DNA of 64,000 nucleotides from NCBI GenBank assembly GCA_021292105.1, contig JACFYK010000027.1, positions 496,001 through 560,000 on the forward strand. The letters run 5' to 3'. The notes under the pieces were generated by a model that saw only the letters and a program-made list of their open reading frames with translations, was not told the DNA's origin and did no database searches. Shown here piece after piece: positions 54,038 to 64,000 of the stretch; the stretch's first letter is position 1, and each line of letters starts with the position of its first letter. The DNA is from Anadara kagoshimensis. Taxonomy: Eukaryota > Mollusca > Bivalvia > Arcoida > Arcidae. Made by a program: the position numbers and the translations under genes.

Positions 54038-54576
54038 TGACAGATCATATCAATGGATATTCTCTAGCATTATTCTCACTAGCAAAAGAAGAAAAGAAAC
54101 TTAAGCAATATAAAACTCAAGCTACTAAAGTAGTTGAGGCATTAGTCGAAGTTGAAGGATATGAAGCATTATTAGCATCAAATTCAATAGACGCAAAGAC
54201 TAAAGAAAAAATGATTAAAGATGCTTTTGGTAAAAAGCTAAACAAAAACTTACTTAACTTTCTACTTATTCTAGTAGATAGAAACAAGTTTAGAGTGGCT
54301 AAGCCAGCTCTAATCAAATTAGTTAAATTCATTAATGAAGAAGCTAATATCAATGAAGGGGTAGTTTATACTGCGGTTAAACTTACACCTAAAGAACTAA
54401 AAGATGTTGAAGCTAAAGCTGAAAAACTGCTTAAGCTGAAAGTATCATTAGTTAATAAAATCGACACTGAACTAATCTCAGGATTTAGAATTCAAGTCGG
54501 TGATGAAGTTATTGAAGATACAGTGTCATCAAGACTAGAAGACATTAGAAATCAATTACTTGGAAAGGACAATTAA
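54037..54576 (+). CDS. atpH: ATP synthase F1 subunit delta
   Basis: A 179-residue stator subunit with helical N-terminal domain and the conserved C-terminal [44 protein letters not shown] is the family middle motif. TAATG overlaps on both sides. Confidence 0.95.
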   Translation: MTDHINGYSLALFSLAKEEKKLKQYKTQATKVVEALVEVEGYEALLASNSIDAKTKEKMIKDAFGKKLNKNLLNFLLILVDRNKFRVAKPALIKLVKFINEEANINEGVVYTAVKLTPKELKDVEAKAEKLLKLKVSLVNKIDTELISGFRIQVGDEVIEDTVSSRLEDIRNQLLGKDN

Positions 54577-56275
54577 TGCCAGTTAACGCAAATGAAATTT
54601 CATCAATTTTAAAATCACAGATTAAAAATTATGGAAAGAAAATTAAAACAGACGAAGTCGGTGATGTAATAACTGTCGGTGATGGTATCGCTCTAGTTTC
54701 AGGACTTGACAATGCTATGCTTGGAGAACTTTTAGAATTCCCAGGTAAAGTATTCGGAATGGCCCTAAACTTAGAAGAAGATGCTGTTGGTGCTGTTCTT
54801 ATGGGGGATTCTTCTGAAATTAAAGAAGGAGATACTGTAAAAAGAACAGGTAAAGTTATTTCTGTACCAGTGGGAGACCAAATGATAGGACGTGTAGTTA
54901 ACGCTCTAGGTCAAGCGCAAGATGGTGGAAAAGCTATTTCTGCTAAAAAAACAAGAGAGGTATTCAGAGTTGCTCCAGGAGTTATGACTCGTGAAGAAGT
55001 TAACCAACCTCTTGAAACAGGTATCGTAGCAATCGACTCAATGATTCCTATTGAAAAGGTCAACGTGAATTAATCATTGGTGACCGTCAAACAGGTAAAA
55101 CAGCCGTTGCTATTGATGCAATCATTAACCAAAAAGGTAAAGATGTACTTTGTGTATATGTTGCCATTGGACAAAAAAACTCAACAGTTGCTCAAATTGT
55201 TGAAAAACTAAAGAGAGCTGGAGCAATGGAATATACAACTATTGTTACTGCTACAGCCTCAGAAATGGCTCCTCTACAATATATAGCTCCTTACGCAGGG
55301 GTTACAATTGCAGAAGAGTGAATGGAACAAGGTAAAGATGTTCTTGTTGTATATGACGATTTAACAAAACATGCCGTTGCATATAGAACACTTTCTCTAC
55401 TTCTTAGAAGACCACCGGGTCGTGAAGCTTTCCCAGGGGATGTATTCTACTTACACTCTCAATTACTAGAAAGAGCTGCTAGAGTTAATAAAGAAAATGG
55501 TGGTGGTTCAATTACTGCTCTTCCAATTATCGAAACTCAAGCTGGAGATATCTCAGCATATATTCCAACTAACGTTATTTCTATTACAGATGGACAAATC
55601 TTCATGATGGCTGATCTATTCAACTCAGGACAAAGACCTGCTGTTGACCCTGGTTATTCAGTTTCTCGTGTTGGATCTACAGCTCAAATTAAAGCAATGA
55701 AGCAAGTTTCTTCATCACTTAAACTTGAACTAGCACAATACAACGAAATGGCTGCTTTTGCTCAATTCGGTTCAGATTTAGATGAATCTACGCAAGCAAT
55801 CCTTTCACACGGTAAAAAAGTTCTTGAAATGATTAAACAAGGACAATACCAACCATTAAATCAAATTGATCAATCAATCGTTCTGCTAGCGCTAAACGAA
55901 AGAATGACAAACCCAGTTCCTGCTAAAGAAGTTGCAAGATACAAAAATGAACTTGTAGATTTCTTCAACAGAGACGCTAAAGCTAAGGCTTTAAAATCAA
56001 TTCTAACTAAAGAAAAAGCATTCGATGATTTATTAAAAGCTAATTTTGTATACACAATTGCAGAATTTACTAAAGCATTCGTTAAAACAATCAAAGATTA
56101 TTCAGCAAAAGATAACCAAACATTACCATCAGTTTCTAAACCACAAGCAATTAAAGCTAAACCTGCAGCAAAAAGCACCAGCTAAAAAAACAGTAGCTAA
56201 GAAAGCACCTGCTAAAAAAGTAGCTGCAAAGAAAACTACAAAAAAAGCTCCAGCTAAAAAAGCAACTAAAAAATA

Positions 56276-56276
<1 letters not shown>
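54576..56276 (+). CDS. atpA: ATP synthase F1 subunit alpha, reading frame broken twice
   Basis: Homology to alpha runs through the whole interval, but in three frames. The first (54576-55073) stops just after [13 protein letters not shown]. At about 55053 one base appears missing before AAAAGG, and the family continues one frame back with [29 protein letters not shown], and the Arg of [11 protein letters not shown]. Near 56170 a second shift moves it again, into an Ala/Lys/Pro-rich tail ending at 56276. That end gives the same TAATG overlap (with atpG) as the neighbouring junctions, so 56276 is likely the natural stop. Either assembly errors next to A-runs or a broken gene. Confidence 0.8.
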
Positions 56277-58532
<2,256 letters not shown>

Positions 58533-58533
<1 letters not shown>

Positions 58534-58937
58534 TGGCTAAAACATTATTAAGAATCATTACACCACACGGACTATTCTGAGATAAAGAAGTAGAAATAGT
58601 AACAGTTAAAACAACAGAAGGATACATGGGTTTATTACACGGTAAATCTCCTGTAGTTGCTTCTCTTGATATAGCTGAATTACACATTAATAAGCAAGGA
58701 ACATCTGACTTCGTTGAATGTGCCATTGCTGGTGGGTTACTATATGTAACTCCCGAAAGAGTAGAAATTATTACTGACGCGATTGAAAGAAAATCAGAAA
58801 TTGATGTTAATCGTGCAGAAAAAGCTAAGAAGTCTGCTGAACAATTTTTAAAATCTAAAGAAGGTTCAACAGAACATCAATTAGCTGAATTAGCTCTTAA
58901 AAGAGCGCTAAACAGAATTAGTATTAAAAGAAGTTAA
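58533..58937 (+). CDS. atpC: ATP synthase F1 subunit epsilon
   Basis: A 134-residue subunit with N-terminal beta-sandwich (LLRIITPHGLFWDKEVEIVTV, GYMGLLHGKSPVV) and a C-terminal helical hairpin (VNRAEKAKKSAEQFL, LAELALKRALNRI). One TGA Trp. Confidence 0.95.
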
Positions 58938-58939
58938 TC

Positions 58940-59143
58940 ATGGATTGATATATTAAATTAATGATTTACTTATTATGTACAACACTATCACTAATTGTTA
59001 TTTATCAAATTGATTTCAATAAATTTATGAGAATCAATAGAGCTAAATATGCAATATTAGTGTGAGTGCTAATATCCTTAGCACTAGGATATTTAATAGG
59101 AAGTTTATTCGTTGAATTAGGCGAACAATTACAAAATATATAA
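58940..59143 (+). CDS. Small DUF1146-type membrane protein after atpC
   Basis: A 67-residue protein with two hydrophobic segments: LMIYLLCTTLSLIVIYQI and AILVWVLISLALGYLIGSLF. The second with its SLALGYLIGSLF end and the position right behind atpC match the DUF1146/YwzB family of Firmicutes. Role unknown; co-transcription with the atp genes is likely, since it starts two bases after atpC. Two TGA Trp codons hide it from standard-code searches. Confidence 0.75.
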
Positions 59144-59146
59144 AAG

Positions 59147-59170
59147 ACAACCACAAGGTTGTTTTTTTAT
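59147..59170 (+). terminator. Terminator of the atp operon
   Basis: ACAACC ACAA GGTTGT stem followed by T-run, running directly into the promoter of the next gene. Confidence 0.85.
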
Positions 59171-59190
59171 TTATATATAATATAAATATG
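59171..59190 (+). promoter_or_regulatory. Promoter of tandem surface gene A (repeat unit 1)
   Basis: TATAAT (59176-59181), six bases ATAAAT, ATG at 59188. The same 20-base block precedes the genes at 60991 and 62816. Confidence 0.75.
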
Positions 59191-59195
59191 AAAAA

Positions 59196-60926
59196 ATGAT
59201 TATTGGATTAGGTTTAGGTGCAATAGCAGCAGGGGCAACAGCTACTGGTGTTTTAGTTTCTATGCAAGCAAAAGCAACTAATGATCATTTAACAAACACT
59301 CAAAGACACTTAGGTGCTGAACAAATGAAAAAGTATCATCATGACATTCATGGAGCCTTCAATTCATCAAGTGAAGATCATATTGAAAAAGTAGCGGATA
59401 AAAATGGATATTTATATGCAGGTAAAGTAAAAGTGGCTCAGAATACTTTAGCTTCTGTTGTTCATAATTTTCACATGTACAACGGAGTTCGTATGGATGG
59501 TATCGGTGAAGTTAATAATGTTACTCTTAATAAGAATTTAGGTTTTAAAGTAACGGAATCTAAGAGACCCTTTTTAATGGGTAGTGATAAATTGGCAGGT
59601 AAAAAAGTTTTAGCCAATATATATGCAACGAGAAAAGATCTTTATCATGAAACAAGTACTCTTAAGGAATTTCCTTACTACAACGAACCATCAAGTAATT
59701 CAATTTCTCGCGATTCTTTATTTGCTAGATATGAATTTATGTTTGAAAATGGAAATTGATACATAAGAGCAAAAAATGATGATTGAAGGTTAAATTCATA
59801 TACATATACACCTAATGGTGAAGATGTAAGAATTAATAAATTTGCCAATTGACAAATTATCAAGGGTAAAAAACTTTCTGGTTTAAATCAGAATCTAGGT
59901 TCTAGAACAATCGCAAACAATATGCCAAATAGCGATGATACATTAATCTTAGGTTCATCTAATTTAACAACGTATGGAAATAGAACTTGGTCAGTTGGTA
60001 TTACACAAAAAGGGAAAGATCTATATTTAGAAAATATTGATAATGATGCAACATATGATTGAGGTACATTCTCAACTTATGTAGGTAACTTTAAAATCGC
60101 TACTGAAAAATCTAAAGACAATGTATTAAACGTTCCATCAGAGTTTGGTTCATTGAAACTTAGAAATATTAAAGATGACATAATCACATTCGATAGAAAT
60201 GATAAAAGTAACGCAGTAATTAATGAAATTTATAGAGCTTATAAGGCGAATAACCCCTATAAATATATAAGAGTTTCAAAAAGTTTAGATAGAGAAACAC
60301 TAATTGATTTAACATTATTAAACTCTCTGCTTGCGAGGAATTCTACCGCTCCTAATACAATTCAATTAGAAAGTATAGTTCCTCAAAATGTTAAGGAAAA
60401 TTGAATGACAAGAAGGTCATCTGAAATATATAAACCAAGTAGAATAAGAGTAAATATGCCTTACGATGATCTAAGTTTAATTGACAATAATTTAATTACT
60501 CATATCCCATTTAAAACATCAACTAAGCTTATCAAGAATAATGAAGATTTCACTGATTTACTAGTTAATGCAGGTCTTAATACAGGTTGATATAAATATG
60601 AAGATTTAACATCAACCGTCAAAGATATGAGGTTCACAATGCCAATTTATCCTGGTAAAACATTTAAAATAATGACTACCGATTGAAATCCAAAAGGAAC
60701 ATTATTCATGAGAGGTAAAATACGAGATGGGCAAGTAACAATGGGGTTAGTATCACTTGATGGTACTGAAAAAATAATTCTTTCAGGAGCCAAGTCAACG
60801 CACCCTGGATTTAACGATGAGTTTGCAAATGGACAAATGCATTACACTAATCGTATTACGGGTCAACGTGCCGGTTATGTTGGATACCAACCTATTGATG
60901 TTGAAATTTACAAAGAATTAGACTAA
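59196..60926 (+). CDS. Tandem surface-type protein A
   Basis: A 576-residue frame from the ATG at 59196. The leaderless start expected from the promoter is 59188, but that frame (MKKWLLD) stops after seven codons: the run after ATG has six A, where the paralogue at 60991 has seven. With seven A the gene would read MKKMIIGLGLG as in B. The N-terminus (IIGLGLGAIAAGATATGVLV) is a signal or anchor; no lipobox. Blocks shared with B and C: PFLMGSDKLAGKKVLANIY, DSLFARYEF, WSVGITQKGKDLYLENI, VPSEFGSLKLRNIKD. Family and function not recognised; probably a surface protein. Confidence 0.7.
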
Positions 60927-60951
60927 TAAACATCTAATAAATATTTACAAT

Positions 60952-60972
60952 GAGCTCCTATGGAGTTTTTTA
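60952..60972 (+). terminator. Terminator between tandem genes A and B
   Basis: AGCTCC TAT GGAGTT stem (one G-U pair) then T-run, merging with the next promoter block. Confidence 0.7.
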
Positions 60973-60990
60973 TTTATATATAATATAAAT

Positions 60991-62719
60991 ATGAAAAAAA
61001 TGATTATTGGATTGGGTTTAGGTGCAATAGCAGCAGGAGCAACAGCTACTGGTGTTTTATTATCTACTCCGCACCAAAATCGTTCTTACACTTATAATCG
61101 ATCAATTCAAGAAAAACACTTAGGAACTGATGCGATGTCTAAATACCACCATGACATTCATGGAGCATTCAAACCATCAAGTGAAGATCATATTGAAAGT
61201 ATTGTTGATAAAAAAGGCGTTTTATTTAATGACAGAACTAAAGTTGGACAAAACACATTAGTAACAGTATCTCATGAATATGCAGTCTATGATGGAGTAA
61301 GCATGGATGGAGTTGGTGAAGTAAATAATGTTACTCTCAACAAGAATATGGGTATCAAAGAAACTGAATCAAAAAAACCATTCCTATATGGTAGTGATAA
61401 ATTAGCAGGAAAAAAAGTTTTAGCTAATATATATGCAACAAGAAAAACGGCTACCGATTTTTATTCTGTTCCAAAAGAATTCCCGTACTATGATGAGTTA
61501 AAAAATGATGCAGTTTCTCGCGATTCTTTATTTGCTAGATATGAATTCAAATATGAAAATGGTTATTGATTTATAAGAGTAAAGGATGGAAATTGATTAG
61601 ATAATTCGTTTACATATACTCCTAATCATGAAGACGCGGAATTTATAGATTCAGCGGTTGACAAAAAATCTTAGGGCAAGACTTATACGGGATAAAACAA
61701 AACCTAGGTGCTGCAAAGATTAGAAATGTTCTACATGATAAATATCAAACAATCATCCTTGGTTCTTCGAATGTATCAAATAATGATAGGAAAACATGAT
61801 CAGTTGGTATTACGCAAAAAGGACAAGATCTATATTTAGAAAATATAAACAATAATGCAACATCCGATTTTGAAGCACTTTCAACTTATGTAGGAAACTT
61901 TAAAATGGTTACTGATAAAGCTAAAGATAAAGTATTGAATGTTCCATCGGAGTTTGGTTCATTGAAACTTAGAAACATTAAAGACGCCATAATCACAATT
62001 GATAAAGAAGATAAGAGTCACAAGATAATAAATGAACTTTATGGATCTTATAAAGCAAACGCTCCTTACAAGTACATAAGAATTTCAAGGCCGCTCGATA
62101 TAGAAGCCTTGATAGATGTTGATGTATTAAACTCAGTGTTTAAAAAAATGTCAGCTGATAGTATTTCAAAACTAGACTCAATTCAATTGGAAAACATTCT
62201 CCGCTTTACTCTACAGATAATTCATTAAACAATAGAGCTATCGGAATATATAGGCCTACAAATGTAAAGGTTAATTTACCTCTAGACACAACAACTACAT
62301 TAAGTGATTTCTATTGATATAAAGGGGAAGTTTCATTCGATACGAATGAGAAACTGATGAATTTCTTCTTAGAAAATACTCCTCACACATGATGAAATAA
62401 ATATGAAGAATTACCTCAAACTCTAAAAGATATGAGATTTACATTAAAATCATATCCAGGAATGGTATTTAAAATAAATCCTGTTGATTGAGATAAAAAC
62501 GGTTCAATATTTGTAAGAGGTAGAAGTAAAGATCATTTAGTCATGGTTGGACTAACATTTATTCAAGGTGGTTATAAAGATGTGGTTTTATTAAGTTCAA
62601 CATCACAGCATCACATTCACTTTGTTCCAACTGATGGTTACCTGCATCAAACAACTGATATACGTGGACAAATAGGTTATTCAATCAATAATGATCAATT
62701 AAATATAGTTGATAAATAA
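60991..62719 (+). pseudogene. Tandem surface-type protein B, two frameshifts
   Basis: Paralogue of gene A behind an identical promoter (TATAAT 60979-60984, ATG 60991). The first frame gives MKKMIIGLGLGAIAAGA and 227 residues to a TAG at 61672-61674, right after an A6 run (61663-61668); one more A would keep the family frame. The second frame (family blocks WSVGITQKGQDLYLENI, VPSEFGSLKLRNIKD) breaks near 62200. The third runs to TAA 62717-62719. All three parts match A in order, so this was one gene of about 576 residues. It may be decaying, phase-variable or mis-sequenced. Confidence 0.7.
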
Positions 62720-62777
62720 AATTAATGGCAACTTTTATACATAAAGTAAGCACAATTTTAAATATATTAAAGAAACA

Positions 62778-62798
62778 AAAACGCTTCGGCGTTTTTAT
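62778..62798 (+). terminator. Terminator between tandem genes B and C
   Basis: AAAACGC TTCG GCGTTTT stem with T-run; flows into the third copy of the promoter block. Confidence 0.85.
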
Positions 62799-62815
62799 TT
62801 ATATATAATATAAAT

Positions 62816-64000
62816 ATGAAAAAACTAGTAATGGGTTTATCTTTAGGGGCTATAGCAGTAGGTGGAGCAGCAACTACTGCGGTTTTAGTATCTAATCAAA
62901 AAATTAATAAAAGATCAAGTACACATCATAATAGGGAAGAGTATGATATTCATGGACGCTCATATGATGGTAGTGAAGAACATAAATTAGCAACACAAGA
63001 ATTTGATAATTCATTAATATGAAACTCCAGAAAAATTGGTACTTCTACTCTAGTTGCGCATAGTGTAAACCATAATAAAGCTTATTACAATCATGTTGAG
63101 ATGGGATTGGCTGGCGAGATGGAAAATGTAACTTCATCAAATGGACCTGGGGACTCACAAATAGTTTCTAAAAAACCATTTTTAATGGGTTATAAAGATA
63201 TAGAAGGTAAGATAATTAATTTGAATCTATTCTCACAAAGAAAAGAATCACATATGGTTAACAGTTCACCATATGATTTTGCATTCAATAAAGATATGAA
63301 AATGACTAGGCATGCTAAAGAGTCAGTTCTTCAAAATCTATCTTTCAAATTTGTAGGTGGAGAATGATTAGTAAGGATTAATTCTAATTGAACTTCAGAA
63401 CCTAAGCAAGAAAGAATAGTTGTTAATTCATTTAGTGGATGAAAGAAAATTAAGGGTCAAAACTTAGATGGATTGTTAAGCAACACCGAATATAAAAGGA
63501 TCGTTGGAGAAGTAGCTGATCCGCAAGATACTCTTGTTGTTGCTTCTGGTAACATTTTAGGTCACAACCCTCGTGCTTGATCAATAGGAATAACACAAAG
63601 GAAAAATGAATTATTCTTATCAATAATTGATGCTACAGGTGATATGAAAACCGAAGCTGTAACAACTTATACTGGTAATATGAAAATTTTAGATCCGACT
63701 GTTAAGGATAAAGTATTAGTAGTGCCTTCTGATGATTCTAATTTCGCACTTGACTATCCAGGAAGAAATATAACATTTGAAAACTCATCAAATTCTAAAA
63801 ATATAGTTAATAAACTATATAGAGCTTATTTAAATCGTAATGAATATAAATACATAAAATTAACAAATAAATATTATCTACCAAGATATATTGCATTAGA
63901 TAAATTGAATCAAGTATTTAAAACAATGGAGAAACAACACATGAAAAGTGTTAAAAGTGTCACTATGAATGAACTTAGGGGAGAACATATGGCAATGAAA
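62816..64000 (+). CDS. Tandem surface-type protein C (cut by window edge)
   Basis: 395 residues visible, frame still open at the edge. MKKLVMGLSLGAIAVGGAAT is the same signal/anchor type as A and B. More divergent than the A/B pair but collinear: DIHGRSYDGSEEHK, KKPFLMGYKDIEGKIINLN, AWSIGITQRKNELFLSII, VLVVPSDDSNFALDYPGRNI and NKLYRAYLNRNEYKYIKL. Leaderless start behind TATAAT (62804-62809)-N6-ATG. In this copy the A6 run after ATG is in frame because the next codon is CTA. Several TGA Trp codons. Confidence 0.7.

Overview
The window is a piece of a Mycoplasma-type (Mollicutes) chromosome. It is strongly A+T-rich, TGA is read as tryptophan throughout (most long genes are open only if TGA is sense), genes are packed in overlapping TAATG-type junctions, and there is no trace of cell-wall synthesis. 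All coordinates below assume translation table 4. The gene families (Ktr, Opp, F1-like ATPase, PDxFFG-type protein) suggest a relative of the M. hominis / M. sualvi / M. mobile side of the group, but that placement is inference. No insertion sequences, CRISPR arrays or prophage genes were seen.

Layout. 1-4825: plsX (3' end), rnc, smc, an orphan OmpR/PhoB-like winged-helix regulator and a small Smr-domain gene. 4832-7172: divergent ktrA/ktrB potassium uptake genes. 7273-7755: six tRNA genes (Asn, Glu, Val, Thr, Lys, Leu). 7871-9861: truB, ribF, rpsO. 9935-22521: an eight-gene F1-like ATPase cluster, with alpha-like, beta-like and gamma-like subunits plus large membrane and coiled-coil proteins that replace the normal F0 part. 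22541-27666: tmcAL (reverse), rpmF and the division cluster mraZ-rsmH-ftsA-ftsZ. 28009-34545: an APC permease, T-box-controlled ileS, a second APC permease and a small membrane protein. 34602-45873: a lysine riboswitch followed by a putative secreted zinc metalloprotease and oppA-B-C-D-F, the last carrying an unusual fused membrane domain. 46050-51767: a third APC permease, lspA, glyA, yaaA (reverse), and a second lysine riboswitch driving a fourth APC permease. 51940-59143: the ordinary F1F0 ATP synthase operon atpIBEFHAGDC plus a DUF1146-like gene; atpA carries two apparent frameshifts. 59188-64000: three tandem paralogous surface-type genes with near-identical promoters; the first two show frame disruptions at or next to short runs.

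How it fits together. Two lysine riboswitches link a surface protease, an oligopeptide importer and an amino-acid permease into what looks like a lysine-starvation scavenging regulon. ileS has an Ile T-box, and the other three permeases have leaders of their own; at least two can form mutually exclusive terminator/antiterminator stems. Two separate rotary-ATPase-type machines are encoded about 30 kb apart. Many genes show the pattern TATAAT-N6-ATG, which places transcription start at the initiation codon (leaderless mRNA), while genes inside operons use clear Shine-Dalgarno sequences.
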